Source: Flavobacteriales bacterium
GTDB lineage: Bacteria > Bacteroidota > Bacteroidia > Flavobacteriales_D > Sanyastnellaceae
Direction of reading: 5' to 3'
NCBI GenBank assembly: GCA_947456965.1
Contig: CANGTU010000001.1
Location: forward strand, 1-64,000
Length of the DNA: 64,000 nt
Shown here one piece after another: positions 32,484-41,682 of this stretch (position 1 is the first letter of the stretch; each line of letters begins with the position of its first letter). A program made the position numbers and the translations under genes. Below the pieces are notes generated by a model. It made no database searches and was not told the DNA's origin. It saw nothing but the letters and a program-made list of their open reading frames with translations.

Positions 32484-33169
32484 GATGTCCGGGGATTTTT
32501 TACACTAAATAACTGAGCTGGCTTGTGAAGCACACCAGTTTGTTTTTCCTCCAATGCCTTGACGGTATCCGTGCGCAGGATATTCTTCCGGAAGTTCCGT
32601 TTGTCCAGCTTCTTGTCCAGAATAATTTCATAGAGGCGTTGGAGCTGGCTGAGTGTGAACTTCTCGGGGAGCAGTTCAAATCCGATGTGGTCGGCCATCA
32701 GCTCATGGCGGAGGATGGCCAGTGCCCTATCCACGATTTCATTGTGGTCGAAGGCCAATTCAGGAACTTTGTACACATCCACCCAGTGCACTCGTCCTGC
32801 GAAGGAAGAAGGTTTTGGTTTGAAGTCATCCATTTTGATAAGCGAATAGTATCCGATTGTGACAACCCGGCGCTCCGGATTTTTACGGAAACTACGGAGC
32901 CATTCGCGGTCCTTGAGGTCGCGCACCCGGTCAGGGTTGCCGAAGGCATAAAACTGTTTGAGGTATATGCCTTTCAGGCTGGTAAGTTCCATCAGAACGC
33001 GCGCGGCGGCATCGTCAAAACTCTCCTGATCCTTCACCAGGTCTCCCGGCAGAGCCATTTGTGGTTTGAATGACCGGGAAGGCTGATCGGGATGCTTCTG
33101 TTCGATCAGAAGCACCTTGAGCTGCTGTTCGTCAAATCCGAAGATGACGCAGTCCACTGAAATATCCAT
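32480..33169 (-). CDS. NrtR-type Nudix-related transcriptional regulator
   Basis: A 229-residue protein with an N-terminal Nudix-fold domain (ISVDCVIFGFDEQQLKVLLIEQK) and a C-terminal winged helix (FTLSQLQRLYEIILDKKLDKRNFRKNIL). The Nudix box is degenerate: the REUxEE core is replaced by RVLMELTSLKG, as expected for NrtR-family regulators that bind rather than hydrolyse ligand. Bacteroides relatives such as AraR sense sugars. A GTG at 33181 is an alternative start four codons upstream. It shares an intergenic region with divergent pfkA, and a perfect palindrome there is its probable operator. It reads into the CotH gene. Confidence 0.88.
   Translation of the reverse strand: MDISVDCVIFGFDEQQLKVLLIEQKHPDQPSRSFKPQMALPGDLVKDQESFDDAAARVLMELTSLKGIYLKQFYAFGNPDRVRDLKDREWLRSFRKNPERRVVTIGYYSLIKMDDFKPKPSSFAGRVHWVDVYKVPELAFDHNEIVDRALAILRHELMADHIGFELLPEKFTLSQLQRLYEIILDKKLDKRNFRKNILRTDTVKALEEKQTGVLHKPAQLFSVKNPRTS
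32495..32509 (-). promoter_or_regulatory. Operator half-site repeat upstream of cotH-like gene
   Basis: On the minus strand TTTAGTGTAAAAAAT repeats 12 nt (TTAGTGTAAAAA) of the palindrome at 33228-33250. It lies in the last codons of the regulator gene, about 12-26 nt before the ATG of the CotH-family gene. The second arm is absent. Confidence 0.35.
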
Positions 33170-33227
33170 AATCGAATACACCGCCTGAGGCGGATAAATG
33201 TGCGGTTAAATTCTTTCCGGATTGCGA

Positions 33228-33250
33228 CTTAGTGTAAAAATTACACTAAG
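33228..33250. promoter_or_regulatory. Probable operator of the NrtR-type regulator (perfect palindrome)
   Basis: CTTAGTGTAA (33228-33237), spacer AAA, TTACACTAAG (33241-33250): perfect 10-bp arms in the 141-bp region between the regulator (start 33169) and pfkA (start 33311). Size and 3-nt central spacer fit NrtR-family operators, which are about 21-bp palindromes. Position suits control of both divergent genes. A second small hairpin CCGCC-tga-GGCGG lies at 33181-33193 in the regulator leader. Confidence 0.65.
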
Positions 33251-33310
33251 TTCGCGCCGGAAATCAGGTTCGTGACGATTTTCGCGAAGGTAACTTGAAA
33301 GACACCAACT

Positions 33311-34306
33311 ATGCCATCAACCCATAACACCGGCATTCGTCGCATCGGCGTGCTGACCAGCGGCGGCGATGCCCCAGGAATGAATGCAGCCATTCGGGCT
33401 GTGGTCCGAGCGGCGGCCTTCCATGGCATTGAAGTGGAGGGGATTTTCCAGGGCTATACTGGCCTGATCGCGGGGGACTTCAAGCGACTCAATGAGCGAT
33501 CTGTGGCCCGCATTCTCGGAAGGGGAGGCACGATTCTGAAGAGTTCACGCTGTCGTGATTTTATGGAGCCAGAAGGCAGGACACGCGCCATGGAGCAGTT
33601 GCGCCGGCATGGTGTGGATGCTCTGATTACCATTGGTGGTGATGGCACCTTTACGGGAGCCCACAAGTTATCTGAAGAGCATGGCCTTCCCGTGATGGGC
33701 ATCCCCGGTTCCATTGACAATGATATTTTTGGAACGGATCACACCATAGGATTTGATACGGCGACCAATACCGTAGTGGATGCGGTGGATAAGATCCGCG
33801 ATACGGCGACCTCCCACAATCGTCTCTTTTTTGTTGAAGTGATGGGCCGAAGCAGCGGCTTCATTGCGCTGAAAGCCGGCATTGCAGCGGGTGCCATTGC
33901 CATTATTCTGCCGGAAGATGAGATGAGTGTGGATGAGTTGATCGAGACTCTCAAGGCCAGTGAGGAAAGTGGTAAGTCGAGCAGTATTGTGATTGTAGCC
34001 GAGGGAACCCGGGGAGGTGGTGCTTATGCACTGGCCAGGCAGGTGACGGAGAAATACAGCGAGTACGAAACGCGGGTATCCGTTCTCGGTCATCTGCAGC
34101 GAGGTGGAGCGCCAAGTTGCTATGACCGCGTAATTGCCAGCCGCATGGGTGTATCGGCTGTAGAGGGGTTGATCCAGGGACGCAAAGACTGTATGATCGG
34201 GATCATTAATGACCGCGAGACATACACACCGCTCGAGGATGCCATCAGCCGCGACCACCTGCCCAACCGCGACGAGCTCCGCATCGCCCGGATTCTGAGT
34301 ATTTGA
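33311..34306 (+). CDS. pfkA: 6-phosphofructokinase (ATP-type)
   Basis: A 331-residue glycolytic kinase converting fructose 6-phosphate to fructose 1,6-bisphosphate. Visible signatures are IGVLTSGGDAPGMNAAIRAVV (ATP site), ITIGGDGTFTGAH (Gly-Asp-Gly of ATP-dependent enzymes rather than the PPi form), GIPGSIDNDIFGTD with the catalytic Asp, and EVMGRSSGFIAL and VLGHLQRGGAPSCYDR (substrate contacts). Length is normal. It is the first gene of a plus-strand sugar cluster (gap, BadF-type kinase, MGS-like, pgmB) and is divergent from the NrtR-type regulator across a palindromic operator, so it may be sugar-regulated. Confidence 0.96.
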   Translation: MPSTHNTGIRRIGVLTSGGDAPGMNAAIRAVVRAAAFHGIEVEGIFQGYTGLIAGDFKRLNERSVARILGRGGTILKSSRCRDFMEPEGRTRAMEQLRRHGVDALITIGGDGTFTGAHKLSEEHGLPVMGIPGSIDNDIFGTDHTIGFDTATNTVVDAVDKIRDTATSHNRLFFVEVMGRSSGFIALKAGIAAGAIAIILPEDEMSVDELIETLKASEESGKSSSIVIVAEGTRGGGAYALARQVTEKYSEYETRVSVLGHLQRGGAPSCYDRVIASRMGVSAVEGLIQGRKDCMIGIINDRETYTPLEDAISRDHLPNRDELRIARILSI

Positions 34307-34314
34307 TCATGTGA

Positions 34315-35352
<1,038 letters not shown>

Positions 35353-35411
35353 ACAGGAAGAACTGAGTGGTCTTTTCCCGGAGTTCGGGAAGCCCACCGA
35401 AACAACGAAAT

Positions 35412-36281
35412 ATGATCCTGATAGCTGATAGTGGTTCGACCAAGTGCGACTGGGCATTGGTAGATGAGCGGGGAAGCCGGTTGGGTGCCTTTGAAACCAT
35501 GGGTCTCAACCCGTATTTCCATAATGAGGATGTGATTGCTCAGGCGGTGAGATCGAATGCCCCGCTTGCCTTATATGCCGACAAGATTCGCCACGTATTC
35601 TTCTACGGTGCGGGCAGTAGCACAGAGACCATGTGTGGTATCGTGCGGCGAGGTCTTTCCCGGGTCTTTCCTGGTGCTTGCATTATGGTGGACCATGACC
35701 TTGTGGGTTGTGCATATGCTACTTACGATGGTGAGCCCTGCATCTCCTGTATTCTCGGCACGGGTAGTAACTCGTGTTTTTTTGATGGAGAGGAGATTCG
35801 TGAGGAAGTGCCCTCGCTCGCCTATATTCTGGGCGATGAGGCGAGCGGAAGTTTTTTCGGCAAGATTCTCCTCCGCGAATATTTCTACCGTAAGCTTCCC
35901 GCTGACCTCAGAGAATCTTTTGAGCAGGCCTACACTCTCTCCAAGGATGAGTTTATCTCGCGTGTGTACCGGGAGCCCAATGCCAATGTGTACCTCGCGA
36001 GTTTTACCCGCTTCATCGGTCAGCACGCCCATCATCCCCATGTTGTGGAATGGGTTGTTCGAGGCATGCGTGAATTCATCGATATCCATGTGAAGTGCTT
36101 TCCGGAACATACTGCAGCACCGGTTCATTTCATCGGATCCATTTCCCACTACTTCAGCCATTGTCTCGAGCAGGCCGCGCGGGAGGAGGGGATCCGCCTC
36201 GGTCGCATCATCAAGAAACCGATTGACGGCCTTGTGAATTACCATGTGAAGTACAAGATTCCCCAATTGGCCGGTCACTGA
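35412..36281 (+). CDS. BadF/BadG-type sugar kinase (N-acetylglucosamine kinase-like)
   Basis: A 289-residue ASKHA-fold kinase. MILIADSGSTKCDWALVDE is the phosphate-1 motif; DHDLVGCAYATYDGEPCISCILGTGSNSC carries the catalytic Asp and phosphate-2; LGDEASGSFFGK is the family's adenosine-side motif; VHFIGSISHYF is phosphate-2-like near the C-terminus. In Bacteroidota this type is annotated N-acetylglucosamine or N-acetylmuramic acid kinase; substrate cannot be fixed from sequence alone. ATG 35412 gives the classical N-terminus; the frame opens 15 codons earlier. It precedes the MGS-like gene by 2 nt, so they are co-transcribed and perhaps translationally coupled. Confidence 0.85.
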   Translation: MILIADSGSTKCDWALVDERGSRLGAFETMGLNPYFHNEDVIAQAVRSNAPLALYADKIRHVFFYGAGSSTETMCGIVRRGLSRVFPGACIMVDHDLVGCAYATYDGEPCISCILGTGSNSCFFDGEEIREEVPSLAYILGDEASGSFFGKILLREYFYRKLPADLRESFEQAYTLSKDEFISRVYREPNANVYLASFTRFIGQHAHHPHVVEWVVRGMREFIDIHVKCFPEHTAAPVHFIGSISHYFSHCLEQAAREEGIRLGRIIKKPIDGLVNYHVKYKIPQLAGH

Positions 36282-36283
36282 GT

Positions 36284-36670
36284 ATGTCATCCATAGCCCT
36301 TATCGCACATGATTCGCGCAAACCTGCGCTGGTCAGTTTCCTCTCCGAGCGTGAGCAATGGCTCTGGGGTAGGCATTTTGTTGCCACTGGCCTCACAGCG
36401 GAAGTGCTCGAGCATGGACTCAAGCTCGAAGTGCAACACCTGGCTGCGGGAAGGGACGGAGGATACCTTGAGCTCACCAGACTTGCGCGCGAGGGCCGGC
36501 TGGGTATGGTTATCTTCTTCCGTGATCCTGAAATTACCCAGGATTATGAAGCCGATGTGGTGGAGTTTGTGAAGACTTGTATTCGTGAAAATATTCCTCT
36601 CGCTTCTAACCCGGCAAGTGCAGAATTGCTCATTGTGGGCATGATTCGCATGGAAGGTGTGAGGCGCTAA
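36284..36670 (+). CDS. Methylglyoxal synthase-like protein with altered active site
   Basis: A 128-residue MGS-fold protein. IALIAHDSRK (His19/Asp20 equivalents), ATGLTAE (phosphate-binding Thr region), VIFFRDPE and NIPLASNPASAELLI align well with MgsA. However, where MgsA has the catalytic Asp71 in SGPxGGDQQ this protein reads AAGRDGGYLELT, so Asp71 is Tyr; His98 of PHDPDV is replaced (DYEADV), while Asp101 is kept. It also lacks about 25 C-terminal residues relative to E. coli MgsA (152 aa). It may therefore not make methylglyoxal and could be a ligand-sensing relative. It sits 2 nt after the kinase gene and 14 nt before pgmB. Confidence 0.75.
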   Translation: MSSIALIAHDSRKPALVSFLSEREQWLWGRHFVATGLTAEVLEHGLKLEVQHLAAGRDGGYLELTRLAREGRLGMVIFFRDPEITQDYEADVVEFVKTCIRENIPLASNPASAELLIVGMIRMEGVRR

Positions 36671-36684
36671 TCAACGATAAACAG

Positions 36685-37338
36685 ATGGCCATAGCAGCCT
36701 GCCTTTTCGATATGGACGGTGTCATTGTGGACACGGCGCGGTTTCATTTCAGAGCCTGGCATCGCCTGGCTGATTCGCTGGGTGTTCCCTTCACCGAAGA
36801 GCAGAATGAAGAGCTGAAGGGAGTGAGTCGGGTGGATTCGCTCGAGAAGATTCTCCAGTGGGGCAATCTCGTGCTCTCCGGCACCAAGAAGATCGAATTG
36901 ATGAATCTCAAAAACAAATGGTATCTCGAGTATGTGGAGCAGGTGAAGCCGCAGGATATGCTGCCCGGTGTACCGGAATTTCTTCGGGAACTTCACGAGG
37001 CTGGTATTCCGATTGGTCTGGGCTCATCATCGAGGAATGCTGTGTTGATTCTCGATAAGCTGGGCATCATGTCGCTTTTCAGCACAGTGATAGACGGAAC
37101 CAAAGTGCATCTTTCCAAGCCGAATCCGGAGGTGTTTATCAAGGGTGCTCGTGAACTCGGAATAGCGCCGGCTTCGGCAGTCGTATTCGAAGATGCTATT
37201 TCTGGTGTAGAGGCAGCGCGTGCCGGTGGATTTCGTTGCATCGGCGTGGGAGATCCTGCCGTGCTGAGCAGGGCGGATGCCGTAGTCCCTGATCTTACGG
37301 GTATGTCGATCAGCCGCATGCAGGAGCTCCTCTGCTAA
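36685..37338 (+). CDS. pgmB: Beta-phosphoglucomutase
   Basis: A 217-residue HAD-superfamily enzyme that interconverts beta-glucose 1-phosphate and glucose 6-phosphate, as in maltose or trehalose phosphorolysis. The nucleophile motif is FDMDGVIVDTARFHFRAWHRLA, with the cap residues LKGVSRVDSLEKIL characteristic of beta-PGM; motif II is GLGSSSRNA, motif III Lys in SKPNPEVF, and motif IV FEDAISGVEAARAG. It ends the sugar cluster that starts at pfkA. Its TAA shares the bases CTAA (37335-37338) with the stop of the convergent EamA transporter gene. Confidence 0.95.
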   Translation: MAIAACLFDMDGVIVDTARFHFRAWHRLADSLGVPFTEEQNEELKGVSRVDSLEKILQWGNLVLSGTKKIELMNLKNKWYLEYVEQVKPQDMLPGVPEFLRELHEAGIPIGLGSSSRNAVLILDKLGIMSLFSTVIDGTKVHLSKPNPEVFIKGARELGIAPASAVVFEDAISGVEAARAGGFRCIGVGDPAVLSRADAVVPDLTGMSISRMQELLC

Positions 37339-38183
37339 GTTCTTCTGACGCGTGCATTGAGCACTACACCGACAACGATGAGGGCCATGCCCAGCACGCT
37401 CACCAGGCCTGGAATTTCTCCGAATCCCACAAAACCAATGACCAGGGCGAACAGGGCGCCGAAGTAGTTCCACGGGGTAACCCTGCTGGCATCATCACTG
37501 TGCAGAGCCATGGTAGTGGCATACTGAGCCATCTGGGTCATGGCTCCCATCACAAGCAATCCGATCCATTCCGTGCCAACGGGGGTAACCCATTCCGCGA
37601 AACACCACACACCAGTCACCGGCAAGGCCACCAGTGGGAAGTACATGACAATCACCATGGGATGATCTGTTCCTTTGGCTTTGATGATTGCGTTGTATGC
37701 CAGTCCGGCGAGTAAACTCGATAAAATGCCGGCTATGAGCCAACGGGTTTCTATTCCATCTTCCCATCCCCGGATGAGCACAATACCGGCAAAGGCCAGA
37801 GTGAGATAGAGCCATTGAGTGGGTTTTACCGGCTGGTTATTCCACCGGCTGGCCAGGTAGATAGTGAAGAGAGGAGAGAGGTACTGGATGACCGTAGCCG
37901 TGGCAAGTGGCATGTGGCGGATTGTGGAGAAGAAAAGGAGCAGCGCACCCAGCCCGAATACTCCGCGTAAAATGAGCCAGAGGCGGTTGTTGCCGCGAGG
38001 ATCGAGCTTGTACTTGCGGATGAACCAATAGCAATAGGCGAAGGATACCAGCGAGCGGAAGAAAACCAGCTCATGCACCGGAATATGGCCCAGCCATTTG
38101 GCAATGGCATTGACCACCGCAAAACAAGACACCGCCAGCAGCATAAAGAAGATACCCCGGTGCCGCCGGATATATCCGATCAT
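37335..38183 (-). CDS. EamA/DMT-family transporter
   Basis: A 282-residue inner-membrane protein with about ten transmembrane segments in two EamA repeats (first repeat VSCFAVVNAIAKWLG, VHELVFFRSLVSF and ALLLFFSTIRHMPLATATVIQYLSPLF; second repeat SSLLAGLAYNAI to GFVGFGEIPGLVSVLGMALI). Such transporters export or import small metabolites; substrate unknown. The ATG at 38183 overlaps the ccmF stop (ATGA), so the gene ends the cytochrome maturation operon, an unusual partner with no obvious functional link. The longer open frame to 38258 lies inside ccmF and is not the likely start. Confidence 0.88.
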   Translation of the reverse strand: MIGYIRRHRGIFFMLLAVSCFAVVNAIAKWLGHIPVHELVFFRSLVSFAYCYWFIRKYKLDPRGNNRLWLILRGVFGLGALLLFFSTIRHMPLATATVIQYLSPLFTIYLASRWNNQPVKPTQWLYLTLAFAGIVLIRGWEDGIETRWLIAGILSSLLAGLAYNAIIKAKGTDHPMVIVMYFPLVALPVTGVWCFAEWVTPVGTEWIGLLVMGAMTQMAQYATTMALHSDDASRVTPWNYFGALFALVIGFVGFGEIPGLVSVLGMALIVVGVVLNARVRRT

Positions 38184-41035
38184 CCTTTCCGGCTGAGCTT
38201 CCAGCGATGGCGTATGGCCATCGTGGTGCCTATGATCATCACGATACAGCCCAGCCAAAGGACGTTGATGGCAGGGAATACCTGAGCCGTGAGAATGAGC
38301 ATATCGCGTCGCGCCGAGCTATGCTGTTGTACGGTAAGCTCCAGCTTGCCCTGCTTGTCACTCAGTGAGAGGAGCATATTGAACTCCTTGGACTCAACGG
38401 GAAAAGGAAGGGCGACAGAGTCAGAGAGGTTAACGGCGGCGAGCACAAGCCGCTCGCTGTGCCGGCCGTCTGTGAGAGTCACAAATCCCCGCCGCGCTCT
38501 CACACCTTCTGGCAGACCGGCAGGAATCGTATCCACCTCCACCAGACTGTCGAGACGGAAGTCCACGACCTCCGTGAGCCGGACGCGCTGACCCAGGGCC
38601 ACCAGGCCGGACTTTGGCTCCAGGTATCCGGACTCATCCGTTTTTTGTACTTCCGTTTCTGTGTACTTCACGAAGGTGTAGAGATCCTGGCCGATCGAAT
38701 GCTCAATACTTGGTTCACGGCTATTGCCTTTGGGCGACATCAGGATGCTCGGTTCCAGGGTAAAGAGTTTTTCACCGGGTTGGCCTGGCTGCCAGGGCTT
38801 GGCTTTTTCCTCAATGATGTGCGATGGCATGGGGACTACACTCCAGAGGGAGTCCACGCTCCAGTCCTGCAGAAAGTCACCCGATGAAACGTGCTGCTCC
38901 ATGCAACGGAATACCATGCCCTGCATGCTCACATAGTCACCCTCGGCATAGGTTATGGGCAATTGGCTGAAATAGTCGGTAGTTACGTAGAGCCGTTCAC
39001 CACTCTTGTATTTTTCCTTGTAGCTGACAAAGTAATCGCCCATGGCCAGTGTATCTCCCTGAAGAAGCATGATGTCTTCTTTGTTGGAGAATTCCTCACT
39101 GAGGTCCTGAATATTTCCAATTTTATTCTCGGAGATAAAATAGCTCTGGGACGTGCTCACCACGGCGCCGATAATCAGCAGGGCAAATCCGGCATGGGCA
39201 ACACTGGCTCCCATCAGGTCGAGCTTACCGCGAAGAACCCGCCAGCCATACTTGGCATTGGCAAAGAGAGCAAAGAAAGTGGCCAGAATGAGCATATTCA
39301 CAGGCACGGATTCCTGTCCGAATCCAGTAAATACCATCAGCAGCACTACCGTGGCGAATGCCAGCACAAAAGGAATGGCGATGCGCCGGATGACTTCTGA
39401 AAGCGACGTGTCGCGGTACTTCAGGAATTGGCCGAAGGCGATAATGAAAAACAGGATCACGGCCAGCGGAACCTGAATGCGGTGATACACTTCAAACCGC
39501 TCCTGGTCGGCTGGTGCAGAGAACTGATGTTCGGCCAGGCGGCCGGCGAATTCCCAGTTGGTCTTTTCCTGGACCCAGCCGAAGAACCCTTCAAAAGGAG
39601 TGAGGAAGATATTGCCCACGTTCACAGAGGTCACTACGGTCACGTGTATGGCCATCACGGTCAGTACGAGTGCCCCGATGAACATCCAGAACTCGCGGCT
39701 CCAGAGATTTTCTTCTTCTGCCTTATCTACTGAATACTCCCGGCGGTAAACCCTAATCAGAACCACGAGTGATGTGAGCAGGAAGAGCAGGGTGAGCCCC
39801 GGAATCCAGGTACCTTCTCCGGGAAGCAATTCGGATGCCTCCGCGGCGGGAGTCTCTTCTGGTGTATTCAGGTGAGCCACAGCTACGGCAAAAAGAACGG
39901 CGCAGGCCACGCTGTACACCAGGCGCAGGCGACGCTCCTTGGACATGAGGGCTGTGCTGAGAGCAGTGAAAAAAAGCAGGTATACCAGAAGCTGCGCCAG
40001 GATGCCACTGTCCACGAACGAGTGCACGGAACTATCGCCTAGCACACCGCTACGGGTGAGAAAGGTGGAGTAGAGAATCAGGATAAATGTGCTGAGCGTG
40101 AGGAGCAGCGTGGCAAACAAGGAGGTGGGCTTGCGCTGATTGATCACGAGCAGGTGAGCAGCTCCTACAAGGGTAAGCCAAGGCACGAGCGAGGCATTTT
40201 CCACCGGATCCCAAGCCCAGAAGCCGCCAAAACCGAGAGCTTCATAAGCCCAGGCACCGCCCATCAGGATGCCCGTGCCCAGAATCATGACCCCGAAAAA
40301 AGCCCAGGGAATTGCAGGCCGCATCCAACTCCGGTCATCGCGTTTCCACAAACCCGCAATGGCAAAGGCAAAGGGCACAACGGTCGAGGCGAAGCCCAGA
40401 AACAGTGTGGGAGGGTGTATGGTCATCCAGTAGTTCTGGAGGAGCGGATTGAGTCCTTTTCCGTCCTGAAAAACGGGCAGGGATAAATAATCGGGATTTT
40501 GCGTCCAGGGAAGGCCCAGATTCGATGGTACTTCACGATTGAGCAGAAATGGATTGCTTCCAAACTGGAACTCACCGAAATAGATTCCAAGTAACATGGA
40601 GGACAGGAAAACCTGGACCATGGAGATCACGGCCATTACACGTGGTTCCCAGTGGCCACTTCTTCCGATCAGGATAAAGCCCAGCACCACATGCCAGAAG
40701 GTCCATAGCAGAAAGCTGCCTTCCTGTCCTTCCCACATACATGAGAAGACATACTTCATTGGCATGGCATTGTTCAAGTGATCCCACGCATACTTGTATT
40801 CGTAGAGATGGTTGAACAAGATGAACAGCATGGTACCGATCGTGCCGAAAACAGCCATGCCATGGATGAAGAAGCCCAGCCGGGCTGCCTTCCGCAGGGA
40901 GGATTGCTGTTCATCCCGTGTGTAGAAGAAATAGGCTGCTGCGGCAAACAGAGAGGCAGCAAAACTCAGGACAACAAAAAAATTCCCGACGATGCCGGGC
41001 CAGGGATGCTCGTTGAGGTAGTTGATCTCGTTCAA
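38180..41035 (-). CDS. ccmF: Cytochrome c maturation protein CcmF-like (heme lyase component)
   Basis: A 951-residue polytopic membrane protein with about 15 transmembrane segments. The CcmF/CcsA tryptophan-rich heme-binding WWD segment reads GGFWAWDPVENASLVPWL near residue 255. Periplasmic domains follow, including a long C-terminal one. It is longer than proteobacterial CcmF (about 650), which fits Bacteroidota forms with an expanded periplasmic domain. It ligates heme to apocytochrome c delivered via CcmE. The start codon is a TTG at 41035; the N-terminus MNEINYLNEHPWPGIVGNF matches the family and no in-frame ATG lies upstream before the ccmE stop. Confidence 0.92.
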   Translation of the reverse strand: MNEINYLNEHPWPGIVGNFFVVLSFAASLFAAAAYFFYTRDEQQSSLRKAARLGFFIHGMAVFGTIGTMLFILFNHLYEYKYAWDHLNNAMPMKYVFSCMWEGQEGSFLLWTFWHVVLGFILIGRSGHWEPRVMAVISMVQVFLSSMLLGIYFGEFQFGSNPFLLNREVPSNLGLPWTQNPDYLSLPVFQDGKGLNPLLQNYWMTIHPPTLFLGFASTVVPFAFAIAGLWKRDDRSWMRPAIPWAFFGVMILGTGILMGGAWAYEALGFGGFWAWDPVENASLVPWLTLVGAAHLLVINQRKPTSLFATLLLTLSTFILILYSTFLTRSGVLGDSSVHSFVDSGILAQLLVYLLFFTALSTALMSKERRLRLVYSVACAVLFAVAVAHLNTPEETPAAEASELLPGEGTWIPGLTLLFLLTSLVVLIRVYRREYSVDKAEEENLWSREFWMFIGALVLTVMAIHVTVVTSVNVGNIFLTPFEGFFGWVQEKTNWEFAGRLAEHQFSAPADQERFEVYHRIQVPLAVILFFIIAFGQFLKYRDTSLSEVIRRIAIPFVLAFATVVLLMVFTGFGQESVPVNMLILATFFALFANAKYGWRVLRGKLDLMGASVAHAGFALLIIGAVVSTSQSYFISENKIGNIQDLSEEFSNKEDIMLLQGDTLAMGDYFVSYKEKYKSGERLYVTTDYFSQLPITYAEGDYVSMQGMVFRCMEQHVSSGDFLQDWSVDSLWSVVPMPSHIIEEKAKPWQPGQPGEKLFTLEPSILMSPKGNSREPSIEHSIGQDLYTFVKYTETEVQKTDESGYLEPKSGLVALGQRVRLTEVVDFRLDSLVEVDTIPAGLPEGVRARRGFVTLTDGRHSERLVLAAVNLSDSVALPFPVESKEFNMLLSLSDKQGKLELTVQQHSSARRDMLILTAQVFPAINVLWLGCIVMIIGTTMAIRHRWKLSRKG

Positions 41036-41072
41036 AGCGGGTGGGTTTGTTGTGTAATCGCCGGAGGTGCTC

Positions 41073-41474
41073 TTATTCGGCGCTCAGCTGGTGCTTCTGG
41101 TCGTTGTATTTACTTGGACACTTCATCAGGATATGGGAGGCCTGGAAGGTGCCGTCGTCGCTCATCCGGCCTTCAATGGTCACGCTTTCAGACATCTCGA
41201 GTCCCATAGGCTTCCCGGCCTTGTCACGGAGGTACACGCGGTGTGACTGTCCTTCCTTGTCCACTACGTTGAATATCGTGAGATCAGGATCTTTCAGTGC
41301 ATCGTATTCAACAGCATGTGCCTTGTCGAAGGTGCCGGTGACCTTAACCCGTTCGCCGGGTTTTTCCATCGCAGTGCGAAAGGAACCGGTATCCACTGCG
41401 CTGGTGTAAGTCGCCACGAGGATGCCTGATATGACGGCCACCAGGATGATCAGGATGATGTGGATCTTTTTCAT
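41073..41474 (-). CDS. ccmE: Cytochrome c maturation heme chaperone CcmE, CxxxY type
   Basis: A 133-residue membrane-anchored periplasmic heme chaperone: one N-terminal transmembrane helix (IILIILVAVISGILVATYTS), then an OB-fold (RVKVTGTFDKAHAV, LTIFNVVDKEG, ESVTIEGRMSDDGTFQASHILMKCPSKY). The classical covalent heme ligand is a His in the H-x-x-x-Y motif; here the motif is CPSKY, i.e. Cys-x-x-x-Tyr. Cys-type CcmE proteins are known from Desulfovibrio and archaea (the system I* variant), where heme attaches to Cys. It lies between ccmD and ccmF and is certainly part of the operon. Confidence 0.92.
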   Translation of the reverse strand: MKKIHIILIILVAVISGILVATYTSAVDTGSFRTAMEKPGERVKVTGTFDKAHAVEYDALKDPDLTIFNVVDKEGQSHRVYLRDKAGKPMGLEMSESVTIEGRMSDDGTFQASHILMKCPSKYNDQKHQLSAE

Positions 41475-41481
41475 AGCCTTA

Positions 41482-41682
41482 TCATTTCTTCTTCTCCAGT
41501 TTCCTGACCCTCAGGTCAAGGGCGATCACATAGGCCAGGATGCCGAGCAGCACCAGGCCGATAATGGCAATGACTACGCGGATTTTCCCGCTGGCATAGA
41601 AGTATTCTTCCAGAGGGTCCTGGGCGCGGAGCATGGGAACAAGCAGCATTACAGCTGCTACCATTAACAACAACTTACGCAT
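41482..41682 (-). CDS. ccmD: CcmD-like small membrane protein
   Basis: A 66-residue protein with two hydrophobic stretches: an N-terminal one (KLLLMVAAVMLLVPML, probably a signal sequence ending AQDP) and a transmembrane helix (VVIAIIGLVLLGILAYVIAL) followed by the basic tail DLRVRKLEKKK. Size, position between ccmC and ccmE, and the 'LRxRKLE' tail fit CcmD, which releases holo-CcmE from CcmC. Its ATG lies just inside the ccmC 3' end (ccmC stop 41675-41677), indicating translational coupling. An upstream in-frame ATG at 41703 is less likely because it would extend the overlap. Confidence 0.8.
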   Translation of the reverse strand: MRKLLLMVAAVMLLVPMLRAQDPLEEYFYASGKIRVVIAIIGLVLLGILAYVIALDLRVRKLEKKK

